Of a stretch of 64,000 nucleotides of DNA, positions 32,331 through 44,056 are shown one piece after another. The notes under the pieces are model-generated. The model ran no database searches. It was not told the DNA's origin and worked only from the letters and a program-made list of their open reading frames with translations. Within the stretch, counting starts at the first letter, position 1, and the number at the start of each line of letters is the position of its first letter. The translations under genes and the position numbers were made by a program. The DNA lies in contig UESW01003833.1 of the NCBI GenBank assembly GCA_900491605.1, forward strand, positions 747,150 through 811,149. Reading direction: 5' to 3'. The DNA comes from Calamus simplicifolius. Lineage: Eukaryota > Streptophyta > Magnoliopsida > Arecales > Arecaceae.

Positions 32331-33990
32331 AACAAGGTTATACTTTGGATATTATTGAAATAAACTATTTGTTTTATTGCCCTTTATAATGTCCTTCATA
32401 AATGTGATGGCATAAGGTATGTGAGTGTATGAATGTCAAAGGCTTAGATCAGCATATTCACATGAGTGATTGCCTAAACACTTTTATGGTGAATAGGATG
32501 GAACAAGACTGACTATAATTGATGCTTGAGTGGTGACATTATGACAAAATGCATAAGTTGCATGGAACATGAAAGGTGCATATGTTGCGTGAAAAGTTGC
32601 ATTAATTATAGGAAATATCGTAGGCTACATGAATTGCAGGTAATGTTGCCTCAATTGGAACTGAGATGAGACTCAAAAGAGTTAAATATAAAGTACATTT
32701 AGTGATACAGGCAAGCTGAAAGGAGATAACAACTAGTCTCGCACCAGCTCCTTGAGAGTCTTCGATTCAGCATCTCTGATTGCCTTAGAAAAAGTTATGG
32801 CCTCGCACCACTCAAGCTAAGAATAATTCCAAGCCAAGAGAAAAAATAATTTCTTATAATTTTATTACTCAAATTGTTCAATGATTTAATGGAGATATAC
32901 TAGGAGCCTATTTGTGGAGCAAAATTGGTCCAATAGATGTCTAACTAGAATTAGGACTCTGAATTAATAAGGACTAAACACTTCCAAAAATAAAAGAATA
33001 GAATTGTTCTCTAACTCTATGCTAACAAAAATAAGACTACTAAAATAGAAGCAAATAGGATTCCTAAAGATAAGTATCCTATATATAGAGACTAGGAACA
33101 GAATAAGACTCCTAAGAAGATTTATAATGAAGTTTCCTTAAAAGTCAAAAAAAAAAAAATTATTTTTGTCTTTTTATATTGCATCATTTAGTATGTCCAC
33201 AAATCCATATATATATAGAGCCTAATGAAGCTGAACTTAAGCATATATGTGAGTGCTCAAGTTGGATGTTTTCAAAATGCTTGGACTTAAGTTCATATAT
33301 ATGGCATTTAAGATTGACATAGCCTATTAAGTGGGAGGTCTGTCGTAGCTTTTCTTTTCCAGGTCAGCTCTTCGCTTCTTCTAAACCTCTATGTTCCTTC
33401 TTCCAATAATAAGTTTCCAGTCCTGGACCTCAGAGGATGATTCAGAGGATCGTCCTTCTCCCCCGAAAGTTTCATGCTTCTTCTTCTTCTTCCCCTTCTC
33501 CTTCACCTCAATACGCATTGATTGATCTGTACATGCGTGCGCATATGGATGAAATGTTCTTACCACATGCATGCATGCGAGCTAGGATTAATCATCTCGC
33601 ATGCATGGCACGTCCTGCACAGCGTGTGATACATAAAATTTTCATGATCAAATTAGTTTGACGCTATTAGACCAGCACCCGTAAAACTGAAGTTTTATAT
33701 AATGAGACCGGGTCAAAGTTGATGCATCTTGGAATCAAACCTCCGCACGTTGTCTAAAGTGCAAGAAATTTTATTTTTTTTCAGGAGGATAAAACGAGGA
33801 TTCTGCTGGCAATGAAGTCATGATTAAGTGTTTTGATCAAAACCGGATGGCGTCAGAGTCGTCCACCAGGTGCTCTTCTTCTGTAGCATCATCAAAACCG
33901 GATGCTGGGAGGCATATATATGTATAGGGCCGCCATTAATTAATTCCCACCCTCGACAAAGCTTACCACGTTTCAGATACGGCTATAGCC
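32331..33990. other. Intergenic sequence without supported genes
   Basis: The first few hundred bases may be the 3' UTR or LTR of the copia fragment. No paired LTR was found. Runs of A (33145-33160) and a CATGCATG-rich patch (33525-33610) stand out, but no gene, tRNA or repeat could be supported. Confidence 0.45.
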
Positions 33991-34190
33991 TTGCATTTTT
34001 TTAAAAAAAAAAAAACTATAATCCAACCTTGGAACTTTTTAAAAGCAGCCCGAAGTTTTGAGTTTCCATTAACGACCCATGCTGGTCATCGTAACAGCTT
34101 ATTACCATACCAGCAGCCAAAGCATATCCACTTCAAAACAAAAATAGAACTTTCATTCACCTCACCACCAAGCCCCAGAAGGAGCAAACC

Positions 34191-34703
34191 TCAAACAAGC
34201 ATGCCAATCAAGTCCAAGCAATGCTTATACTTGTTGGCGGGAACTATCTTGGTCAGCATATCAGCAGCATGGTCTTCCTTGCCTCTACTAATTTCAACTC
34301 CTGGAATACCTTCCTTTTTCTTAAAGACCCATTTACACCCAATGGCTCTTTTTTCTTTAGGCAATGGCACCAAGTCCCAAGTCTGGTTCTTGTGAAGTGA
34401 TTCCAGTTCTTCAGCCATAGCAACAGTCCACTTTTCTGATTCCGAACAAGTAACAGCTTCAGTATAGGTAGATGGTTCCTGAATACCCATATCTTCTGCT
34501 GTCGTAAGGGCATAAGCCACAAGATCAGAAAACCCATATTTTTGAGGGGGTCGAATCTCCCTCCTTTCTCTGCCAGTAGCAATAGAGTATGGCTGCTCCA
34601 CCTCATCTTGAGCTTCCTCATCTGAACTAGAATCAATAGTAACAATTTGCTCGCTCAAATCATTTTGAGAGCTCTTTTTTCGAAGCTCGACCTGAACCTC
34701 CAC
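34191..34703 (-). pseudogene. pol: Copia pol remnant: RT start fused to RNase H end by deletion
   Basis: The frame continues from integrase after a single TAG (34704-34706, probably CAG before mutation). It shows the pre-RT linker and the RT start (AMAEELESLHKNQTWDLV, GCKWVFKKKEGIPGVE). At about 34260-34300 the reading passes without a frame change into EDHAADMLTKIVPANKYKHC, the last residues of a copia RNase H. About 700 codons holding YVDD and the RNase H core are missing. The result is a short, open and catalytically dead product. Confidence 0.88.
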
Positions 34704-35911
34704 CTAATTTGTATCACTCTCATGTTTTCCTGCAGACTCATCAACAGCATTCCTTTGATCTAGCATAAACTTTTCATTAAAAGTAACATCCCTACTAATA
34801 ATGAATTTAGGTGAATCAGGTTCCATGCACCACAAACGATAGCCCTTCACGCCATCAGCATAACCAACAAAGATACACTTCTTTGCTCTAGGTTCAAGTT
34901 TACCATCCTTAACATGATAGTAAGCAGGGCATCCAAAAACCTTTAGATTTGAATAATCACAAGGCTTACCTGACCACATCTCAAAAGGAGTCTTGCATTC
35001 AATTGCTGTTGCAGGAGAACGATTAACCAGATAGCAAGAAGTGTTAACTGCTTCAGCCCAAAAAGCCTTTTCCATGCCAGCATTAGAGAGCATGCATCTT
35101 GCCCTCTCCAATAAGGTTCTGTTCATCCTTTCTGCCACTCCATTTTGCTGTGGAGTGTACCTGACTGTACGGTGTCGAACGATACCTGCATCTGCACAGA
35201 AATCATTAAAATCACCACCACAGAACTCAAGACCGTTATCGGTCCTCAGACGTTTGATCTTCTTCCCTGTCTGATTCTCAACAAGGGCTTTCCACTTCTT
35301 AAAGGTTTCAAACACTTCACTTTTTCTTTTCAGAAAATAAACCCAAACTTTTCTGGAATAATCGTCAATAAATGTCACAAAGTAAAGAGCACCACCCTTA
35401 GATGGAACCTGTGCCGGTCCCCATAAATCAGAATGTATGTAGTCGAGTGTACCCTTCGTTGAATGTGTGTCTGTACTAAAACTGACCTTGCACTGCTTGC
35501 CAAGAACACAGTGCTCACAGAAATCTAGTGAGGTTGTCAGCTCACCACATAGTAAACCACGTTTACTCAAAACTGTCATGCCACGCTCACTCATATGGCC
35601 CAACGCATATGCCACAATTTTGTTCTATCATCAGCAGAAATAGAATTTGCTGTGCCAATCGAAGAACCCATAACTGTGCTACCCTGTAGATGATACAAGT
35701 GATTCACCTTGTTTCCTCTCATCACAACTAGATTGCCTTTGGTGACTTTTAAAGCTCCACCTCCACCTGAGTACATACACCCAATGGAATCCAAACAGCT
35801 CAAAGAAATAAGATTTCTCTTTAAGTCTGGTATGTGCCTAACTTCAGTCAAGGTTCTCACAACTTTGTCATGGCACTTAATCTGAACAGTACCAATTCCC
35901 ACAATTGGCAT
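34704..35911 (-). pseudogene. pol: Copia integrase region
   Basis: 35911-35610 carries the gag_pre-integrs segment (HIPDLKRNLISLSCLD, KLWHMR). A one-base loss near 35604 moves to the frame 35615-34704: HMSERG...FCEHCVLGKQ completes the HHCC motif, then YIHSDLWGP, FIDDYSRKVWVYFLK, LRTDNGLEF and QQNGVAERMNRTLLERAR give the D, D and E. It is followed by FGCPAYYHVKDGK and KCIFVGYADGVKGY. The catalytic residues are retained. Confidence 0.9.
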
Positions 35912-36884
35912 ACTGCATCATTTCCCATAAAAACTGATTCACCATTCAATGGTTCGTATGTGGTGAACCATTCCCTATTTGGGCACATGTGAAATGATGC
36001 TCCTGTATCCATTATCCAAACATCGTTTGAAAGACTAACAACAGAGCATGTCGTAAGAACTCTGTCTGACACACTAGACTCATCTTTCTCAGCAATATTC
36101 GCCGCATCTTGACGTTGACTACGTTGCTTATCCTTTCTCTTGAGCACAGGGCAATCTGACTTGTAATGTCCTTTCTTGTGACAATAGTAGCACTCAATGT
36201 TCGTCGTATCTCCAGGTGGCCTAGATTTTGAACGACCAACAGATTTCTTTCTAAAAGCTTTATCCTTCTTCTTTGTCCTACCTCTCACGAATAAACCATC
36301 TGCCTTGTCTCCACTAGTATTTCCATTCAATTTTGTTCTCAATTCTGCAGAATTCAAGGATGCTTTAACATCCTCTAGAGTTATGGAGTCACGTCCATAA
36401 AGCATCGAGTTCACAAAATTTTCGTATGAGGCGGGCAATGAGCATAACACAATCAAAGCTTGATCTTCATCTTCGAGTTTAATATCTAGATTTTTCATAT
36501 CCATAACAATCTTATTAAACTCATTCAAGTGTTCCTTAATAGGCGTACCTTCTCGCATCTTTAGGGTATAAAGACGTTGCTTCAAATAAAGTCTCGATGT
36601 TAAAGATTTCTTCATGTAGAGACTTTCTAGTTTCTTCCAAAGACCGGCAGCTGTTTCCTCATCTGCGACTTCTCGCAAAACATTGTCTTCTAGAGACAAC
36701 TGGATCGCACTATGCGCCTTCTCATCCATCTCTTCAATCTCAGCCGTGGTCATGTCATCTGTATAACTATTATCCAGTGCCCTAACAAACCCTCTCGCTT
36801 CAATAAAGCCTTCATCTTTATTCTCCATAATCCGAAGTTGTTCTGTCCATCAAATGGTGCAATCTGAAACTTCAAAGATGACAT
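35857..36884 (-). pseudogene. gag: Copia gag and protease
   Basis: The true start is ATG at 36884 (MSSLKFQIAPFDGQNNFGLW). A one-base loss near 36785 shifts to the frame that stays open to 35857. That frame holds the UBN2-type gag (AIQLSLEDNVLREVADEETA, SRLYLKQRLYTLKM), the zinc knuckle CYYCHKKGHYKSDC and the protease site WIMDTGASFHMC. A second shift near 35912 leads to the pre-integrase segment. Gag length is typical for the Tork lineage. Confidence 0.88.
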
Positions 36885-38050
36885 CCCAAAAAATTTCTAA
36901 GAACGAAACGATCTTTCTGTTTTGATTGAAGAAGAAGAGATCCTGAAAATAGCTTTACGACGAAACAGCCACCGAAATCCTCCAAGTGGTGTCCCGGTCC
37001 TCGAAGGCTGGCCTACAATGCCCTCAGATCCTTCCAAAATCTCGCTTTCCAGCGAATCACGCCGCCGCAGCCCAGCACAAGAATGGGAACGATCCTTTTC
37101 CTTTCCCTAGGCTTTCTCCTCCTCCGGGTGAAGAAAAAAAAGATCCACGCTCACCGCACAATAGGTTTTATGGGAACGACACGGTTTTTTGACAGCCAAC
37201 GGCGCTATCCTTCCTTTCTTCCTCAGGTCTCCCTCCTTCCGAAGAGTAGGACAATCGTGGCGGTGGAGCACGGCGGGCTGGAGTAGATCGACGGCGGAGG
37301 CGAAGCAGCGGAAGTGCCGCAGGAAGGGGGGAATCGCGAAGCGGACGGGTCACGGAAATTTCTCGTGGAGCCTCAAAGCGCCGGAGAAAAATGTTATCGA
37401 AGGAAAATATTTCCACGCCTTGCGCTTCTCCCGTTCTTCACCGCCGAGTGCCTTGTCAAGGAGATTAGCCTTCGTCTGACTCCTCCTTTGCCGTCTCCGC
37501 TCCCTCGTTTTGCTTCCTTGTGGCGTCCCGAAATCGTTTCTATTTCCCCTCCCGTTTCAAGAAAGCAGAGCCTCGCTTTGTGTCTCTCTCTGTCGCTGCC
37601 GAGGTTGCTTGGATTCGAAAGGCGTCCAATCCTTTCGTCAATCGTCAACCTTTAGCTACAATCAGCTATAATAATCCGAAGTTCGCTAAACTTCGCCGCT
37701 AAGATTCCTCTCTGAGTGCAGAGAGAGAATAATGGCAGCAGGGGAGGGGAATAAAGGAGAGCAGAGAAAGGGACAACAGAGTTAATGCGGCGATCTCTCT
37801 TTTTTCTTCCCACAAGTCGTCGTTCTGCCCAGATGAAGAAGATCAAGGCCGCTGGGCGTCGGCGGTCCAAGACGGGACGAGAGAGGGCGATCGCATCTAA
37901 TAGTAGATGCCTTCCTTTTCCCCTCGCTCCTCCTCAGCTGTCGCCGCACCGCTCGATGAAGAAGAGACGGAGACGATACAAGAAAAAAAAGATTAGGGTT
38001 AGGTTTATCCTCTCTTTTTTTTTTCAACAAAAAATTATTTCTGAACCAAA
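36885..38050 (-). other. Long leader of the copia element
   Basis: About 1.17 kb lie between the PBS and the gag start. The stretch is GC-richer than its surroundings and has several short open frames on both strands but no recognisable domain. It is long for a Tork leader and could include captured host sequence. Nothing proves that. Confidence 0.5.
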
Positions 38051-38063
38051 AGCTCTGATACCA
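38051..38063 (-). other. Primer binding site (initiator Met tRNA), copia
   Basis: TGGTATCAGAGCT on the minus strand, three bases after the LTR end. This is the standard PBS of plant copia elements. Confidence 0.88.
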
Positions 38064-38066
38064 GTT

Positions 38067-38432
38067 TGTTGCGGAAATCAGATCAATAAACAAATCAAAG
38101 CAATAAGCAAACAAAGGAACACCAAGAATTTACGTGGTTTGATCATGGTGATCTACATCCACGGGCAAGGCAAACAAATTTACGTGGTTCGATCATGATC
38201 TACATCCACGGGCAAGGCAAACAAAGTTTCATTATCAAAAGGAGGAGGAGGTCCTCAAAACCCTTACAAAACCCTTACAGAAGTTTTCACATGTATATCT
38301 ATATATATAGTCCCCAAAAAATACTTCCATAAAATAAAACCCTAGCGGACCGGTTTGGTCCGGGCCCAACAAGTATATCGGGTCGGGTCAAAAAACCGGA
38401 CCTGATATATAAAATTCAAGACATATTTAACA
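38067..38432 (-). repeat. 5' LTR of the Tork-like copia element, 366 bp
   Basis: On minus it runs from TGTTAAATATGTCTTG (38432) to CCGCAACA (38067). It contains an internal tandem repeat with about 50-bp period (38127-38223, AATTTACGTGGTTTGATCATG and a variant), probably in R/U5. The start is inferred from TG and AT-rich U3 composition. Confidence 0.75.
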
Positions 38433-38513
38433 CCTACTACAACCCGATGCATGTAACCACGATTCTTGATGTCATCAAGTTGCCAACAAGCCAGATGATC
38501 AATTAACCACGTG

Positions 38514-38559
<46 letters not shown>

Positions 38560-38692
38560 CCCACAGATTTTGAATGCCATATTCATTCCGTTGTTGCCTT
38601 CCCGATCCCGTCGAAGACAACCTCGGTGGTAGATCCGTTTCTTTCCTCTTCTCCTGATCTCCTTCCATCGATCCCTCGTCTGATCCTTTAAA

Positions 38693-38770
<78 letters not shown>
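38433..38770. repeat. Spacer with (CT)n and (AT)n microsatellites
   Basis: (CT)19 lies at 38517-38554 and a pure (AT)38 at 38695-38770. The AT tract ends exactly where the inverted LTR of Tat copy 3 begins. The 140 bp between them hold no supported gene. Confidence 0.9.
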
Positions 38771-38775
<5 letters not shown>

Positions 38776-39821
38776 CGATCAAATCAAATGCGATGAACGT
38801 CGGGCAGCTGGCTAGGATTGCTGTGCGCAGAGGGCCGCCGTCTTCCTTCTGGAGCCTGCAAAAAGTCCCGGACCGGTGGTTCCGGCGGGGACCCTCCGAC
38901 GCCCAAGTTAGTGAATCGTCGAACAGGGATAAGATTCTTGACAGAATTATTTTTAGAGAAAGTTCCAGAGAGAGTCCCCTTGCATGGAGCTCGGGTCCTC
39001 TTTTTATACCTGTCGAGGATCCCATTTACCTCGGTCTGTTGGAACCGTCGAATCTGTCCCATTGTGATGTTTCATCGAACGGTAAGTCGTTGGACTGTTG
39101 CCGGATAAGGGCTGCTTATAGCGGTAACTGCCGATCAGGCTAACACTTGCCCGTGATTTTGGTGAGCGAGGTGCTTGGCAGTAGGCCTTAGATCACGGGA
39201 TCGGATGCATGAGACTAGTCATTGTGTATGTGGGAGATACTGAAGGCCGACCCTGGGGGCCGACGCGGGGGGCCGGTGCCGGAGCCAAAGCCTCAGTACT
39301 GGAAGCCGGCGCTGAGGGCCAATGCTGGAGGCCGACGCTGAGCGCCGGTCCTTGGTGCCAACGCGGAGTTGGTCTTTGGTGCCGATGCTGGAGGCAGACG
39401 CTGGGTGCTGGTTCTTGGTGCCAATGCGGAGTTGGTCTTTGGTGTCGACGCTGGAGGCAGACGCTGGGCGCCGGTCCTCGGTGCCAACGCGGAGTTGGTC
39501 TTTGGTGCCGACGCTGGGCGCCGATCTTTAGTGCCGTCGCTGGAGGCCGGCATTGAGGCCGACGCTGGAGGCCGGCGCTGAGGGCCGATGCTGGAGGCCG
39601 ACGCTGGGCGCCGGTCCTTAGTGCCGTCGCTGGAGGCCGGCACTGGAGGCCGACGCTGGAAGCCGGTGCTGAGGGCCGAGGCTGGAGGCCGACGCTGGGC
39701 GCCGGTCCTTGGTGCCAACGCGGGGTTGGTCTTTGGAGGTCTTGGGTTTTGTTGTCACATCATTACCTTCGAAAATCGCACAAAAGATAATACTACCCAA
39801 GCGAAACGGCCAGCCGTATCA
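38771..39821 (-). repeat. Left LTR of Tat copy 3 (3' LTR, minus)
   Basis: On plus it runs from TGTTGCGATCAAATC to GGCCAGCCGTATCA. At 1051 bp it is the longest LTR of the family here. Its U3 repeats (39240-39735) include several full AAGACC-hairpin modules as well as the 13-bp unit, so it blends the LTR minisatellite and the internal array. Confidence 0.9.
39002..39008 (-). promoter_or_regulatory. LTR TATA box, left LTR of copy 3
   Basis: TATAAAA on the minus strand, within the CGACAGGTATAAAA block. Confidence 0.6.
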
Positions 39822-39838
39822 GATGCCCCCCACCCCTG
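39822..39838 (-). other. Polypurine tract, left half of copy 3
   Basis: On minus a G-rich tract (AGGGGTGGGGGGCATC) directly precedes TGATACGG of the LTR, confirming that the left half is a 3' end in minus orientation. Confidence 0.72.
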
Positions 39839-40257
39839 AGATGGGTGAGCGTTTACTTATCCGCAAAAGGGGTGGCAATATCCTCTAGGCGGCCGGTTTT
39901 CACGTCATTATCTCGCCTTTGTTGGGATTAGGGAGGATTTTCCTCGGGCAGTGTTACGAAAAGGCGAGCGGTATCATTGCGATAAGGTTAATGCCTCCCT
40001 TTTCGTCGGTGGTCTTTTCGAGTTCTTCGCATTGATAGTCGTCGAAACGCCTCCCAATTGACGATGGACGCATGGTTGAACTGGACGATTGTGGGGTGTC
40101 TAGAGAGGGCGTTATGAGGACAAATAGCCCTCGTCTTCCCATCTTCCTCATTTCTTCCGCTGCTGCCCCCTTTCGAGTCCGCCAGCGTTCCTTTGTTTCT
40201 TGTGTTCATTCTCTCCCGTGCCCTGTTTTTCGGCTCGAGTTTTCCAGCTTAGTTCCC

Positions 40258-41001
40258 ATGGCTTCCTCATCTTCTTGCTCCATCTCTGGTTCCTGGGGGG
40301 GTTCCCACCATCCTTCTCAGACTTCCGACTCCCTATCCATCCAATGGTCCACCCCTTCATCTAACCATTCTTCACCGGAGCAGCGACCAACCAATCGTCC
40401 CCTAACCGGGACTCGTCCGGCCGGCGGGCGGATTTCCGTCCGGAGCCAGTCAATGGCTGCCGGTCCCTCTAGGGTTCCCAAGGAGTCCCCCGAAGGGACT
40501 GCGTCCTCTATGTCTGCTAAAGACATGGTAAACCTAAGGGCCAAGTATAGCTTTCCTTCAGACCTTCATCTGTTCTTCCCTACCCCCAATGACAGGGTAA
40601 CCTCTTCCCGTTCCGGAAGAGTTGCTTTGTACGGAGCCTTTTTTAAGGCCGGGCTCCGGTTGCCGATCCATCCTTTATTCTCAATCTTCTAGACCGGTAC
40701 TCCTTGACTCCTTCCCAATTAGTCCCTAACTCCATCCGAACTGTTGTCGGTTTCCTGGTACTCTGCCATTTGCAAGGCATTGAGGCCAGTATTTCTTTGT
40801 TCCGCAGCTTTTATACCCTTCGCAAACAGTCGGGTTGGTGGTCCTTCACCCCTAGGTCTAATAGGATTCTCAAATTATGCCTTCCTACTTCTGTTAAGGG
40901 GTGGAAGAACAAGTTTTTCTTTGCGGACATCAGTGGGGTTCGTGGAAGCTGGGGGATACCCAACATCGACGCCAATATGGATCCCTCCATCCTTCCACGA
41001 G
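40258..41001 (+). pseudogene. Antisense gene exon 1, cut at the chimera junction (left half of copy 3)
   Basis: ATG at 40258 (MASSSSCSISGSWGGSHH) leads into SMSAKDMVNLRAKYSFPSDL and the Transposase_28-like region (FFKAGLRLPIHP; then in another frame LVPNSIRTVVGFLVLCHLQG, WWSFTPRSNRILKLCLPT). A one-base loss near 40674 causes the frame change. The exon stops at SILPR, where other copies continue for about 50 codons, and the next bases belong to gag. Intron 1 and exons 2-3 are absent. Confidence 0.85.
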
Positions 41002-42160
41002 CAAAGGCTTGACGAGTACCATCGGCGGTTGGACGAACTCAGCCGTCGGATCGCCGATCCCTATACAGCGGAGTATGAGCGTCGCCCCCGCTTTCTCGCC
41101 ATATCATGGAGGAACCGGTCCCCCCCGATTCCGTCTCCCTCAATTGGATCCATATGACGGAACGACGGACCCCCTGGACCATCTGGAAAGCTACAAAGTC
41201 CTCATGCAGGTCCAGGGAGCGACGGATTCCTTATTATGCGTCGCCTTCCCGGCCACGCTCCGTAAGGCGGCACGCGCGTGGTACTCCCGTCTACCCCCGC
41301 GCAGCATCAACTCGTTTCGGCAACTTGAGCGGTCCTTCCGGGCTCATTTTGATGCCTGTCGAAAGATCCCACGAGTTGCCGATAGCCTTTTTGCTGTCCA
41401 GCAGAAGAGTGGCGAGACCTTAAAGGATTTCGTTGCTCGATTTAAGGAAGCGGCGCTGGAGGTGTACAACCTGGAGGACTCTGTCGCCACTTTGGCCCTA
41501 AAGAGAGGACTTCGCCCGTCCAGATTCGCTTACTCCCTGGATAAGAAGCCTCCGCGTTCCTACGCCGAGCTTCTGAGCCGGGCACAGAAGTACATCCGCG
41601 CCGACGAAGCAGATTCTTCCCGGAGAGAAGTTGACAAGAACCCCGGTAACAAACCACCGCCTTCTGACCGCGCTGGTGCACAACCTCGGAAGCCCGAGCC
41701 TCCACGACGCTCGGATCGCCGGCCACAGGCGCTGGTTCCTAAAGAGCAGTTCACTCCCTCATGGCCCCCATCTCCCACATCCTATTGGAGATCGAGGAGG
41801 AACCATATTTCAAGCGTCCGGTTCCCTTGAAGTCCGGAGGCCCCCATAACAAGGAGTTTTACTGCCGGTACCATCGGGACTACGGCCACGACACTGAAGA
41901 CTGCCGCCATCTAAAAAAGGCCATCGAGGAGCTGGTTCAGCAAGGCCAACTGGCAAGTTTGTCCGAAGGGGGAATCTCCCCGCGGCGGGCCCCATGGTGC
42001 CCTCAGGTAGCTCGGCTGGCGTGGATAATACCCCAACTGAAAAGACCATAGCTATGATCTCTTGGGGAGCGGATGGTGGTTCGAAGAGGCCGCGAGAGGG
42101 AATAGACTCTGTAATACCTTTCTTCGGAAAGGATCTAGATGGGGTAGTTAATAAACATGA
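40999..42160 (+). pseudogene. gag: gag of Tat copy 3, 5' truncated
   Basis: Gag starts abruptly at EQRLDEYHRRLDELSRRIAD, equal to about codon 160 of copy 1. Retrotrans_gag sequence (ARAWYSRLPPRSINSF, DFVARFKEAALEVYNLED) is open in 41130-41755, and CRYHRDYGHDTEDC lies at about 41860-41905. Breaks: a base change of frame at 41100-41130, a lost C near 41756 and a lost base near 41950. Without an ATG context or 5' LTR it could only be expressed by read-through. Confidence 0.85.
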
Positions 42161-44056
42161 CGACAGCGTCGTGGTATCCATGACTATAGCTAAACACCCT
42201 GTAAAAAGAATTCTAATTGATAGTGGGAGCTCTGTGGATGTCTTGAGTTATGAGGCTTTTGTTCGGATGAAGTTATCAAGGTCTTTACTTCGACCCATTT
42301 CCACACCGCTTATGGGCTTCACGGGAGACTCGGTGAGCGTCGAAGGCGAAATTGCTCTCCCCGTCACGGCTGGAACTCCTCCGTGTCAGAGCACGGTGGT
42401 AATAAACTTCTTGGTGGTCCGGGTCCCGCTGGCTTACAACGCCATCTTGGGAAGACCGGGGCTGAATCTGCTGGACGCCGTGATCTCCACCAAGAGACTA
42501 CTGGTGAGGTTCCCTACTAATGAAGGGATCGGAGAAATGAAGGGGGAGCAAAGCCCACTTCCGCCCTGCTACCATCTGTCGCCCAGCCCGCTAAACGCAG
42601 ACTCAGCGACCACCTCCGAGTCACTCGATCCTAGGGAGTTGGGAAGAAGGGGAGAGCCGGCAGAGCACCTTCTAACCCTCCCCTTGGGTGATGACCCAGC
42701 AAGGACTGTTCAGCTGGGGGCATCGCTCCCGGAGGAAGTACGTCATCAACTTCTTACTTTCCTGCGGGCCAACACGGACGTTTTTGCATGGTCATCCTCA
42801 GACATGCCGGGCGTCCCTGAAGAAGTTATCACCCACCAACTTAACCTCAAGTCAGGGTGTCGGCCGGTCCGACAGAAAAAGAGAAACTTCGCTCCAGACA
42901 GGCAGAAAGCTATCGACGGGGAGATCCGCAAGCTAATGGCTGCAGGCCATATTCGGGAGGTCCACTATCCCGAATGGTTGGCTAATGTGGTTCTGGTCCG
43001 CAAGGCCAATGGAAGTTGGAGAATGTGTGTAGACTTCACCGACCTCAACAAGGCATGCCCCAAAGACAGCTTCCCCCTGCCTCGAATCGATCAACTGGTG
43101 GACGCTACATCCGGCCATGAGGTTCTTAGCTTCATGGATGCTTTCTCTGGATACAACCAGATCCGGATGAGCCCGGCGGATGAAGAAGCTACCTCCTTCA
43201 TAACCGAAAAGGGGCTGTATTGCTACAAGGTAATGCCTTTCGGGTTAAAGAATGCGGGAGCTACTTACCAGAGGTTGATGAACAAGGTCTTCGAAGGTCA
43301 GATAGGGCGTAACATGGAGTGTACGTGGATGACATGCTAACAAAAAGCGTTCAGGCCGGCGACCACGTTGCGGACCTAGCAGAGACTTTTGACAGCCTTC
43401 GTCGGTACCAGATGAAGCTAAACCCTCGCAAATGTGCATTTGGGGTGACCGCTGGGAAGTTTTTGGGTTTCATGGTGACCCGGAGGGGGATCGAGGCAAA
43501 CCCAGACAAAGTCCAAGCCATCTTGGACATGAGGCCTCCTGCCAATAAGAAGGAAGTACAACGCTTGACAGGAAGAGTAGCCGCCCTAAGCCGCTTCCTA
43601 TCCAAGTCTGCTGAAAGGTGTCTGCCTTTCTTCAAGGCGCTTCGCCGAATCAACGAGTTCGAGTGGACCAAAGAATGCCAGGAGGCGTTCGAAGGGTTAA
43701 AGACATTCTTATCTACCCCGCCACTGCTAGCCAAGCCGACGAGCGGAGAAGAACTCCTTCTATACCTTGCGGCCTCTCCTGAGGCTGTTAGCTCCGTGCT
43801 AGTCCGTATGGACACTAACGGCATACAAAGGCCAGTATATTATACGAGTAAGGTACTTCATGATGCTGAGACCCGATACTCAAACATGGAAAAAATTGTC
43901 TTCTCATTGATCGTATCTGCCCAAAGACTGCGGCCATATTTCCAAGCCCACCCGATCGCGGTGATCACAGACCAGCCTCTGAAGACGGTTCTGGCTCGTC
44001 CAGATACTTCCGGCCGACTGGCAAGATGGGCCCTCAAGCTGGGGGAGTTTGATATA
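42161..44056 (+). pseudogene. pol: pol of Tat copy 3: protease, RT, RNase H
   Basis: A frame open from 41994 to 43316 covers protease (ILIDSGSSVDVLSYEAF) and RT up to QIGRNME. A lost A near 43316 shifts to the next frame, which restarts at YVDDMLTKS and stays open through RNase H (PVYYTSKVLHDAETRYSNME) and beyond. Catalytic DSG and YVDD are present. This is the least damaged RT of the three copies. Confidence 0.9.

Larger units (their letters stand above)
34191..38432 (-). mobile_element. Tork-like Ty1/copia element, internally deleted, 3' LTR missing
   Basis: The order on minus is 5' LTR (38432-38067), PBS, a 1.2-kb leader, gag, PR, integrase, then the start of RT joined straight to the end of RNase H. 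Protein similarity to the Tnt1/Tork group is clear (UBN2 gag, CYYCHKKGHYKSDC knuckle, CLDLIG end). No matching LTR could be found left of 34191. Confidence 0.85.

Noticed and set aside
33437..33661. Small open frame with CATGCATG-rich surroundings as a host gene
   Set aside because: No homology, splice pattern or conserved motif could be recognised. RY-like words alone are too weak.
37189..37655. Plus-strand open frames of about 100 codons in the copia leader as host exons
   Set aside because: They lie between the PBS and gag of the copia element, overlap frames on both strands and show no domain.
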